From the NCBI GenBank assembly GCA_944989445.1, contig CALYLW010000165.1, positions 439,001-503,000 on the forward strand: a stretch of 64,000 bases of DNA. Direction: 5' to 3'. This document shows positions 55,479 through 64,000 of this stretch, in pieces. Position numbers and translations under genes: made by a program. Position 1 is the stretch's first letter, and each line of letters starts with the position of its first letter. Below the pieces are notes generated by a model, which was not told the origin of the DNA, did not search any database, and saw nothing but the letters and a program-made list of their open reading frames with translations. The DNA is from Ampullaceana balthica. Its lineage: Eukaryota > Mollusca > Gastropoda > Lymnaeidae.

Positions 55479-58400
55479 CTGAGGGGAGAACGACAAATTG
55501 CCATTTTAGTTTGCTGCTGTTCATCAATAACATTATTTTGTTTTGAAAGACGTTAAGCTTAATGTGCACAATCTAATGTATGTCACGTGATATGTGCTAT
55601 CTGATCATAAATTTATATGTCTTGTATTAGTACTATTAGTTGTATACATCAGGTGCATCTTAAATTGTGAATGATTTTAGTTTTAATCTTTAGGCAAGGA
55701 GAACAAAATGTGGCTTTGCATAGAATGTGTTTGTCGCTGTTAATAAATTATTTTTGTTGAGCATGTCCCTGCAGAGGCGTAACTAGGTTTTTGGCGCCCT
55801 TGACTAATTTATTTTTGGCGCCCTTGATAAATTGACAAGTTTCAGCTTTGCAATTTTTTCATTTGTTAAAAAAAATAATTTAATTTCTCTTATTTCATTT
55901 ATGGCAATAATTACGTAGTCTGACAGTGACAGTCATACAACGTGACTAAAAAAATGCATAAGATAGGAACACTACTAATTTGCAGTTTATTATTTACTAA
56001 ATAATACCAAATAAATTGGTGGATAGAACGGGATATTGTTACGTTAATAAAGAATACAGTAGGGCTGCGGAAATTAACGATTAATTTCTCGATTAATCGT
56101 TACAATTTTTTATCGATTAAAATTATTTAAATCGATAAAAATTCGATTAAAATTAAAGAAAATATTTATAATATTTTTTTTATTAATAAATAATTAATTA
56201 TTAATAATTAATAATAATTTATATAGTTTTTACGTACAAAATTCTCCCGCGTAATATTATAATTTATTTTATTACATTACGTGGACCGGCAGACGTCAAC
56301 TAAAAAATGGCTGACAGCATCAGCGCAGTTAAATTTAAACATATAAGTAGAAAGTTGAGCAAAAATTTAGTTTATTAGCTAACTGCGGATGGCAAAGTCG
56401 AAGATGGTGAAAACGTTTACTGTGTTCACTGCCATAAAAAATTATCTTTTAAAGGATCAAATACATCGCTGACGTACCACCTTCAGCACAAACATCCGAT
56501 CAAGTATCAACACATTGTCATAAAATTTAGTTCAAAATATTCTTAAATTTCAATGTCCATGAGAAATGTTCAGTTTAATGACGTCATAAATTTCTATTTT
56601 TGGCTTTAATTGAAATTATCGATTCATTAATCGATAATTTTTCAAAAGTTAACTAATAAATTTAAATTAATCGATAACAGCCCTAGAATACAGCAAAACT
56701 TGAGGTAACCTGTATTATAAATAAAAACAATAGTGTTAATGTGTCATACTCATGATATCACAATTAAAAGTAAATTTAAGTAACAAAGCTCAGCACTTCA
56801 GTTAGCTGGCGTATTGGCGTGTTGCTAATACAGTCGGACCTTTCTAAGTCGAACTCAAAGGGGAAAAATTGGAGTTACGGCGTTTTCGAGTTAGGGAAAC
56901 TGGTGTAATAGGCGCAGATTAAACAAGGACAATGTTGATATTGAGAGGGGGGCAGCCATAGCGGCCAGAAGGCTTGACAGGAAAGAGGGGCGGTGATGTT
57001 TCATATGAAAGGAGCCAACTTGTGTTGACATACCGACACAAGCCCATGAGAGGAGACACCTTCCCTCCCTCCCCCACTTTACTCCCTCGACAGTGGGATG
57101 TGGATAGTAAGATTTATTTTTAATTATTCACTTTTTTTATTATCGAGGATAAAAGTGAAATACAGTCGGACCTCGCTAAGTCAAACTTCCCTAAGTCGAA
57201 AACCTTCCTATATCGAATTAATTGTTAGGTCCCGGCCAAATTCCATAAGACGAATGTATTTTAGATCTCCCTAACTCCAAGATTTTTGGCTTTCAACCTC
57301 TCTTAGTCGAATTTTGCAAGGCGTTTTGGGTTATTATTCTGGAGTGACATTTCAGAACACATGTTCCGTAGAGCCACGTAAATGGACGTACAATCTTATC
57401 TTAGTGCATTCCACGAGGGATTAAGCGACCCTTGCAAGTACAAAAAATGACGAAGACAAGAAAAAGGAGTCGTAACTAATTCACGTCCCTTTGCTGCATG
57501 CTGTGACTCTTTTTAATAAGAAAAATCTTACTCCCCCTTCCCACTGTGGAGGTAGTAAAGTGGGGGAGGGAGGGAAAGATGTCTCCTCTCATGGGCTTGT
57601 GTCGGCATGTCAAAGCAAGTTGGCTTCCTTTCATATGAAACATCACCTACTAGCCGGTATGGCTGTTCCCCCCACCGCTCAATATCTACATTGTCCTTGA
57701 TTAATCGGCGCCTATTGCACCATTTTCCCTAACTCAAAAACTCCGTAAGGCGATTTTTTTTTGGATCCTTTTGAGTTCGACTTAGAGAGGTCCCACTGTA
57801 TTTATTTAAATACAAATTTTAAAAAATTATAGACTTAGTGGCGCCCTTTTGAGCTGGCGCCCTTGGCAACTGCCCCAATGCCAACCCGTTGCTACGCCAC
57901 TGAGTCCCTGTGAGATTTCTGATACTGATATGTGACTGATTTGTTACTACTATCGGACTATCGAAATAATTTTAAACTTTTTGCTGTGTGCGTCACTGAC
58001 GAGGCTCAATTGTAAACTTTACCTTTTGCTATGTGCGTCCCGGATGAACCTCCTCTGTCCTTGACCTGAGGTGACCTCGTGTCCGTCATTTAGAAAATGA
58101 CAGAATACTGGGTCGCGAGTGTAGCGGGCTATACCAAAAACTCGGATGAGAGTTCTGTTGGCATTTTCGGGGTCAGTATCGAAGTGGGCGGAGTAAATCC
58201 ACGCGTCGTTGTTGTCTATTTGGAGGAAGGCGTGGTCACCTACTGGTAAGGAGGCGTGGTCACCTACTGGTAAGGAGGCGTGGTCACCTACTGGTAAGGA
58301 AGCTTGGTCAAATCTAAGTAATATATTGTACAATTATTATTACATGTCATATAACTTCATTCAACTATTTCATTTAGCTTTACAACTTGTGTTGGTGGCT

Positions 58401-59561
58401 TAAAATTAAAATGGTGAAAACTGGTGCTACCCAGATAACAAAATTTAAATATTGAGCTTAATCGATACCACGATGTAAATACTGAGCTTAATCGATACCA
58501 AGGTGTAAATACTGAGCTTAATCGATACCACGATGTAAATACTGAGCTTAATCGATACCAAGGTGTAAATACTGAGCTTAATCGATACCAAGGTGTAAAT
58601 ACTGAGCTTAATCGATACCACGATGTAAATACTGAGCTTAATCGATACCAAGGTGTAAATACTTAGCTTAATCGCTACCAAGGTGTAAATACTGAGCTTA
58701 ATCGATACCACGATGTAAATACTGAGCTTAATCGATACCAAGGTGTAAATACTGAGCTTAATCGATACCAAGGTGTAAATACTGAGCTTAACCGATACCA
58801 ATATTTAAATAAACTGGTACACCGATACTAACATTTAAATCCTGATTTTAGCCGATGCCACGATTTAAATACTTGAATACTTGCTACACCAATACCTACC
58901 CTAATACAAATAATAATAACTAGATCCCACCCACGGCGTAGGTAGCATACGCCGCAGAATTGCTCATAGATAGTGCAAAGAAGGGGAGGGGGAGAACGGG
59001 CACAAACAGCAGCACGAAGAAATCAGAACAACGCGAGTGAACGTGGCACAAACAGCAACACAAAGAAATCAGAACAACGCGAGTGAACGTGGTTCTAAGA
59101 AGCGAGTAATGAGACATACCTGTTAGCAAAGCAAATCAGCGAAAGTGGAGCTGGCTCAGAGCTTGTTGGGGTGTGGATCTGGCTCAGAGCTTGTTGGGGT
59201 GTGGAGCTGGCTCAGAGCTTGTTGGGGTGTGGAGCTGGCTCAGAGCTTGTTGGGGTGTGGAGCTGGCTCAAAGCTTGTTGGGATGTGGAGCTGGCTCAGA
59301 GCTTGTTGGGGTGTGGAGCTGGCTCAGAGCTTGTTGGGGTGTGGAGCTGGCTCAGAGCTTGTTGGGGTGTGGAGCTGGCTCAGAGCTTGTTGGGGTGTGG
59401 AGCTGGCTCAGAGCTTGTTGCGGTGTGGAGCTGGCTCAGAGCTTGTTGGGGTGTGCGCATGGCTGGCAAGCAAGGGCGGTGCAGGAGGGGGCTGTACCTC
59501 GAGACCAACGATGGGCAGAAAAGGGAAAGGAGGGTTTGCCTGCGTCTCGGTTACTCTGGCG

Positions 59562-59651
<90 letters not shown>

Positions 59652-61230
59652 ATATTAGACGCCCCGCAGCGTAGCATGCGCCGCAGACTTGCTCATGGAG
59701 AGTGCAAAGAAAGTGAAGAAAGAACGGACACAAACTACAGCACGAAGAAATCAAAACAATGCGAGTGATCGTCGGTTGTTTTTTGGTTTTTTTTGGGGGG
59801 AGGGTAACTGCAAACTCATTGTTGATTTCGAGACATTTGCAGGCGAAATTCGGTACACCCCTAACTTCTATGAAGTCAGCTATAAAAAGATTATCGGTTT
59901 AAAATCAGAGTTACATAATCGATAATCGGTTATCCAAAAAAAAACAAAAAAACAACAACACGCAATTAACAACCCTAAATTTGACTAACCCTCGCTAGGG
60001 TCGGCCAATCACAGTTTATGTTTAATGGATGGTAGTATTAAATGGGGGGCGGGTAACTACAACATCAGTGTGCATGTTTTCACGTTTACTCGCTATTTTT
60101 TATTTACTTAGTGGTGCTTTTTGTCTCTGTACTCTCACCCCCCCCCCAACTGTTCTTTGCACTATCTATGATGAGCCAGTCTGCGGCGTATGCTATGCAA
60201 TAAAGAGGTAAAAGAACGGGCACAAACAGACATTTTAAATATTAAAAAAACAATATATTCACCGGGGCTTGAACCCAGGACCTTCCTCGCATGAGGCGGA
60301 CGTGTTAACCAGTATACACTACGAATCTCACGTTTTCTGTGAAGGAACAATGCAAGTGAAACGCAAGGGCCATTGTTGGTCACCCCTCCACTACCTTCGC
60401 TTGTCAACCGTTAACTCTGTTTAGTTGACCCGAGCGAGGGTCATTCGTCATGCTCTGTTGCACATACTTGCAGCTTCTTGCCTTGCATGGTCCGACCATG
60501 AAGAGAATTATATAGATAGATAGACTAGTGGTTGTAAGGCGCCTACGGCGCCCACTTTTTTCATAGCCCAAGTAACTTATCCTTGTTTGATAAATACGAA
60601 ATATTAAACTTCCTGAAATGTACACAAAGTATTTTATAATTGTTTGGGTAATTGACGTCATATAATATTTTACGGTGAGAAACATCACACGTTCTGTTAA
60701 TCTCGAAACCAAAAGGATACCTTTCTTTTTTAACTGCTATGGACTGTTGTACTATGTCCCTCAGCGTTACTGAATGACTTGGGCTTTTATTATATTAGAT
60801 ATGTGTGTATGTGTGTGTGTTTATAAACTAAACATTGTGTTTAAGAGTATACAACACAACTGTGCTATCTTAACATACTCTGCAATAAACATGGATTACT
60901 CTAAAACTCTAGAAATCCAGATCCTACGGTATAATTTAACCCACACGACAGAATCTAACTGAAGAACTAGAAGCAATTGACCAACCTGGAGCTCTCGGGG
61001 GCTACATTAGTTTCCTTGGAATCTGGAGTTACGTGACGGGCTCTTTCGTCCACCCGAGCTACACATGCCAGGGATTGATTCAACTCCACCTTCGTATCAG
61101 GAGCCCTGTGTCTCACCCAGTATTCGGTCTCGGCGTAGTACACACGAGAGACTGCTATCAAGATCACCATGGCGACCAAAAGCTTAGCCACTAAGCGCAA
61201 GCGGCTAGATTTCGGTGATATGGACGCCAT
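54551..61230 (-). CDS. Glycosyltransferase family 92 protein, complete (three exons)
   Basis: The exons read 61230-60986, 58313-58023 and 55478-54551 on the - strand. Both junctions split an arginine codon as AG/A, and the sum is 1464 nt, 487 codons plus stop. The start MASISPKSSR has a good context (AAAATGG). Residues about 13-33 (LVAKLLVAMVILIAV) form a single membrane anchor, so a type II Golgi protein is expected. The catalytic domain carries DNNDAWIYSAHFD, EINRALGAQHFYVYNYS, WYYAQLMAINDCVYR, the family signature QDTDEFIIPK (DTDEF at 318-322) and FTHSHRG...LVHHYKK. GT92 enzymes characterised in worms are beta-galactosyltransferases acting on N-glycan core fucose; the substrate here is unknown. 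Introns hold hAT, foldback and SINE-like elements. All parts look intact. Confidence 0.9.
56060..56685. mobile_element. Nested hAT element with BED zinc-finger remnant
   Basis: Ends TAGGGCTGCGGAAATTAACG and ATTAATCGATAACAGCCCTA, flanked by GAATACAG on both sides (56052-56059, 56686-56693). Inside, + strand codons give DGKVEDGENVYCVHCHKKLS and TSLTYHLQHKHP, a BED-type finger (Cys2...His2) as found at the N-terminus of hAT transposases. The rest of the transposase is deleted. Confidence 0.9.
56831..57798. mobile_element. Foldback element with pogo/Tigger-like termini
   Basis: CAGTCGGACCTTTCTAAGTC at the left and GACTTAGAGAGGTCCCACTG at the right, flanked by TA. Arms of roughly 280 bp (56831-57115 and 57525-57798) are near-complementary. 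The middle contains another CAGTCGGACCTCGCTAAGTC terminus at 57163, a partial nested relative. Confidence 0.78.
58023..58313 (-). CDS. GT92 exon 2, with 8-residue coding repeat
   Basis: 96 complete codons between split arginine codons, acceptor TATTACTTAG and donor AAAAG/GTAAAG. Encodes three tandem ASLPVGDH repeats, then FLQIDNNDAWIYSAHFDTDP, FGIARYTRDPVFCHFL and a basic RRFIRDAHSK end. The upstream acceptor was chosen because it matches the exon 1 phase; alternatives inside the repeat do not. Confidence 0.85.
58232..58303 (-). repeat. 24-bp coding minisatellite x3 (ASLPVGDH)
   Basis: Three in-frame 24-bp units (+ strand core AAGGAGGCGTGGTCACCTAC) inside exon 2, residues about 86-109, in the stem region before the catalytic domain. 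Confidence 0.88.
58446..58810. repeat. 30-bp minisatellite, about 12 units
   Basis: Unit TGAGCTTAATCGATACCAAG plus GTGTAAATAC in GT92 intron 1, with CACGATG and CAAGGTG subtypes. Diverged units continue to about 58880. Confidence 0.94.
58921..59130. repeat. Dispersed repeat with CATACGCCGCAGA motif, copy 1
   Basis: Related segments lie at 59658-59790 (TAGCATGCGCCGCAGACTTG) and inverted at about 60145-60195 (CAGTCTGCGGCGTATGCTAT). Each has AGTGCAAAGAA next to it. It includes a 40-bp internal duplication (AGAACAACGCGAGTGAACGT). Confidence 0.7.
59143..59455. repeat. 28-bp minisatellite, about 11 units
   Basis: Unit GAGCTGGCTCAGAGCTTGTT plus GGGGTGTG. Three + strand frames stay open through it and the following (TA)n; all are artefacts. 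Confidence 0.94.
59568..59657. repeat. (TA)n microsatellite
   Basis: About 45 TA dinucleotides with one TTTA interruption, in GT92 intron 1. Confidence 0.97.
60255..60335 (-). tRNA. tRNA-like sequence, probably pseudogene or SINE head
   Basis: On the - strand it has an A-box-like TATACTGGTTAACACGTCC, an anticodon-arm-like CCGCCTCATGCGAGG (CAT in the loop) and a T-arm CTGGGTTCAAGCCCCGG with five paired bases. The acceptor stem does not pair, so a functional tRNA-Met is unlikely. It sits in the GT92 intron in sense orientation. Confidence 0.4.
60508..60640 (-). mobile_element. Helitron-like 3' end joined to a 5' end
   Basis: On the - strand hairpin GGCGCCGTAGGCGCC, then TTACAACCACTAG, immediately followed by TCTATCTATCTATATAATTC. 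The first part looks like a Helitron 3' end and the second like a 5' end, in direct head-to-tail contact (CTAG at 60525-60528). Confidence 0.5.
60986..61230 (-). CDS. GT92 exon 1 (start, membrane anchor)
   Basis: 81 codons plus two bases. ATG at 61230-61228, donor CCAG/GTTGGT. Encodes a short basic N-terminus, a 20-residue hydrophobic anchor and a polar stem with NQSLACVARVDERARHV. The upstream in-frame methionine at 61257 is less likely, having a weaker context. Confidence 0.85.
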
Positions 61231-61317
61231 TTTAGAAAGTGACCACCGCCACGTCATGATGTCATGGGATGGTGTTGGTCACGGGGTAGACAGAGTGACG
61301 TTGGTTCCCTTGAGAAA

Positions 61318-61615
61318 TACAAACATGCGGTCAGAGAAATGTCTTAGCACATATACTGTAAATACAAACATGCGGTCAGAGAAATGTCTTAGCACATATA
61401 CTGTAAATATAAACATACTGTCAGAGAAATGTCTTAGCACATATACTGTAAATACAATCATACCGTCAGAGAAATGTCTTAGCACATATACTGTAAATAT
61501 AAACATACGGTCAAAGAAATGTCTTAGCACATATACTTTAAATATAAACATACGGTCAAAGAAATGTCTTAGCACATATACTGTAAATATAAACATACCG
61601 TCAGAGAAATGTCTT
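61318..61615. repeat. 45-bp minisatellite in the GT92 5' flank
   Basis: Six to seven units with core AGAAATGTCTTAGCACATAT, about 90 bp upstream of the GT92 start codon. It could lie in the promoter or 5' UTR. Confidence 0.93.
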
Positions 61616-61799
61616 ATTTTGCCTAGGGCCCCCTTTCCAGAAAAATATTACTCAGCGCCCCTGGATGAAAAAAAATAATAGCAATTAAACAGAAAGATTA
61701 ACGTTTCTACCTTTTCGTAAAAAAAAAGGGTGTTAGTTAGAAACATAGAAGTTTGAAATTCGAAACAATTTATTTAACTCGGAATACGAAGGTAATAGA

Positions 61800-63565
61800 A
61801 CAAAGTTTAAACAGTCGAAATCATCTTAATGACAAGGATGAGCCTGGTCTTGTGCTACAAATTTAGTAATCTTCTGCTCCATTTTTGTAAGCAGGAATTT
61901 AAATCTACGCGATTGACAATTTGAAAACGAAATATTTTTTTCATAAATAAATTGGCTAACGTACTGAACCTACGTTCCACTAAATATGATGAAGGAAATG
62001 CAATTACGAACGTTTAATTACAGCCCATATTGTAATTACAGCCCATATTGTAATTACAGCCCATATTGTAATTACAGCCCATATTGTAATTAAAGCCCAT
62101 ATTGTAATTACAGCCCATATTGTAATTACAGCCCATATTGTAATTACAGCCCATATTGTAATTACAGCCCATATTGTAATTATAGCCCATATTGTAATTA
62201 CAGCCCATATTGTAATTACAACCCATATTGCAGGATACGCCGTAGGGATCTCCTTATGTGGCCAGAATTGTTGGTTGCCGCTTTTGAATTTCAATACATC
62301 ATTTGTAGTTTCTTCCATCAGTTCTTCTTGTAACTGTGGAGATTATTCTGTGTTTTTGCACTTGGACAAGGATCCAAAATCCAATCAGGAAAGTTCATTA
62401 TAAAAAAATTAAATCTTTGAATAAAATCTGAATTGAGAGCATCCAAGTGCTCACAATAAGAAAGTATGTCTGCATCTTTTTATTCTGCTCCTGATAAATT
62501 TGGGAACTGGCTGAATTTCTTTTAGCACAGAAGAAGTTTTAAATTAATTTCATCAGCTTGAAGCTGAAGATTTCTTTCATTAAACTTTAAACTTTTGAAA
62601 CAAGTCGGTCCAGTAGGCAATGTCACTTTTTGATTGATATAAATTGGATCGTAAAGCATCATGTTTATCTTTCAAGAACTCCAGCACCTAGTTAGACAGC
62701 TTATATAACCTACCTAAACAAACTCCCTTTGACAACCTATTCTATATGATAGCCCTATATTTACTTTTGACAACCAGCGAACTTCTGTATGAAGCAGCAA
62801 ACGATTAAATTCTTCATCGTTTTTAATACAAAGCTGTTTAAATAATCTGTCATTCAATAATTTGCTTCTGATTGTGTTGATAGTTTTACATCACATATTG
62901 CAATGAATTATGAAGCCGTGCGCTTACATTTTTGCCAACTAGATGTTGACGATGGATGATAGTGTAATCTGAATGCATTGGGCAACTATTTTTTTTAATA
63001 TGCTTGAAAACCCATGTTCTACCATCGCTGGAGTACCATCTGTGGCTACTGATAAGCTATTACTCAGAGGCGTTTCTTTCTATTAAAAACAACTCATCCT
63101 ATGCATGAAATATTTTATTTTCATTTAATATGCAAATATTTAGCAAATAATAATTCTTGGAAAATTCGTTCTTCCTCTGTGAACGACGCATATGGTAAAA
63201 GTAAATCTTCATTTCCTGGCAAAGTTGACTCATCAAGTTGAATAGAAAACAGAGATGTTCTTAAATAGCCACACTATGAATCCTCAACATTTTGAGCCGC
63301 TTCATCAATTCTTCTTTGCGCTGTACTATTGCTCAATGAAATTTTCTTAATAATATTAGATGCTGGCTTGAGTAGCCCATAACGTATTACTTCACTTATA
63401 GCCGATATAATTAGTGCTTCACCAATAGTGTGAGGTTAACAAGATTTGGCAATCATTAACGAAATAGTGTAAGAAGCAAGCAACCCATCGCCATCTTGTG
63501 TGGTTGCGGTTGAAAGCAACCCATCGCCATCTTGTGTGGCTGCGATTGAAAATAGTTTTTCCAGC
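61800..63565 (-). pseudogene. hAT transposase remnant (SCAND3/ZBED5-like)
   Basis: On the - strand, in order: TIGEALIISAISEVIRYGLL, KISLSNSTAQRRIDEAAQNV, SLFSIQLDESTLPGNEDLLL, SVATDGTPAMVEHGFSSILK, NDEEFNRLLLHTEVRWLSKG and ALNSDFIQRF. This is the order of the hAT transposase-derived SCAND3/ZBED5 type, with the LDEST, DG.PAM and HTEVRWLS landmarks. Many stops and frameshifts. An 18-bp array (62018-62232) disrupts the C-terminal region, and a 36-bp segment is duplicated at 63475-63548. A complete element boundary was not found. Confidence 0.78.
62018..62232. repeat. 18-bp minisatellite, 12 units
   Basis: Near-perfect CAGCCCATATTGTAATTA. It begins next to codons for YPAIW in the hAT remnant and appears amplified from them. 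Confidence 0.95.
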
Positions 63566-63599
63566 ATGGTTGTTTGTTTATTTTTTTTCTTTTAGTCTT

Positions 63600-64000
63600 C
63601 GAAAATTTCTTTTCTGACTCATGGCCTTTCTATCTTACTGAACTTCTGTCGGTCTACTCACCCACTCGTCAGCTACGCTCTTCTGCAGACACAAGCATTC
63701 TCTCAGTTCCTAAGACACGCACAAAAACATTTGGTGAAAGTTCGTTCTCTTTTTGTGCAGCCAAACAATGGAATTCTCTACCATTACACATCCGTAGTAT
63801 TCAAACAACCAAGTCCTTCAAGACTGCACTTAAGGCACATCTTTTCAAAATGTATTTTAACAATTAATGAAACAGCATTTCTTTTCCATGATTAACGTAG
63901 CTTATGTGTAACGTACTGTCATTTATGTGGTTGTTATGCTATGAATGTTTATTAAATACTTATATATACATATGTATATGTTTTTATCTTCATGTAAAGC
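63600..64000 (+). mobile_element. L2-like LINE 3' end, running off the window
   Basis: FSDSWPFYLTELLSVYSPTR and TRTKTFGESSFSFCAAKQWN, stop near 63867, then the start of the tail CATGTAAAGC at the window edge. Very similar to the copy at 21107-22343, so relatively recent. Confidence 0.85.

Larger units (their letters stand above)
55772..57902. mobile_element. hAT composite element in GT92 intron 2
   Basis: Left CAGAGGCGTAACTAGG, right GTTGCTACGCCACTG. Flanks TGTCCCTG (55764-55771) and AGTCCCTG (57903-57910) fit an 8-bp duplication with one mismatch. Subterminal TTGGCGCCCTTGA motifs repeat at both ends. It carries a second hAT (56060-56685) and a foldback element (56831-57798). Confidence 0.85.

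Noticed and set aside
59145..59768. Frames joining a 28-bp array to an Ile/Tyr run
   Set aside because: The second half is (TA)n; three frames are open at once, which is a mark of repeat artefact.

Overview
The window looks like nuclear DNA of a repeat-rich invertebrate, most likely a mollusc (probably a gastropod). This is inferred from spliced genes with GT/AG introns, the mix of hAT, L2/CR1/RTE-like LINE, Helitron and nested nonautonomous elements, and a very heavy load of minisatellites. There is no bacterial or viral gene organisation. Only two host genes can be supported. One is the 3' half of a NOSIP homologue on the + strand (five exons, 12947-18340, 5' exons not found). The other is a complete three-exon glycosyltransferase family 92 gene on the - strand (61230-54551, 487 codons). 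A possible exon of an unidentified gene lies on the - strand at 30943-31230, and a weaker one on the + strand at 19318-19377.

Layout. 1-5400: a tandem pair of a 510-bp repeat, a 34-bp minisatellite interrupted by a hAT element, and a 33-bp minisatellite. 5960-10870: a 3.1-kb hAT composite with a decayed transposase and a 480-bp insert, a related 200-bp MITE, and 57-bp and 20-bp arrays. 11090-11530: a long palindrome. 12500-18840: NOSIP exons, with a different minisatellite in most introns and one in the 3' end. 19400-25740: more arrays, an L2-like LINE and a 1.9-kb DNA element (terminus GGGGCCGTCC). 25860-29030: a 3.2-kb array. 29040-33000: AT-rich, with the unidentified exon. 33020-35350: a second GGGGCCGTCC element split by a solo LTR. 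35640-37680: integrase pseudogene. 38000-40870: LINE fragments. 41200-47760: fossil of one transposase-like gene broken by a LINE, a hAT element and a (GTT)n block. 48160-50430: inverted cluster of the 510-bp repeat. 51300-51980: hAT C-terminus. 52550-54540: tandem AT-rich repeat, Helitron end and GGGGCCGTCC remnants. 54551-61230: the GT92 gene. 61300-64000: its 5' flank, a hAT pseudogene and an LINE 3' end.

Two general patterns stand out. By the coordinates listed here about a quarter of the window is tandem repeat, in roughly thirty unrelated arrays with units of 18-78 bp. Several arrays are visibly amplified from something functional: a stop codon and C-terminus, a splice acceptor region, an integrase zinc finger, a transposase domain, a LINE tail. 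Second, hAT-type elements with readable 8-bp target duplications repeatedly sit inside or at the edge of minisatellites. All family names come from recognising motifs by eye; no database search was possible.
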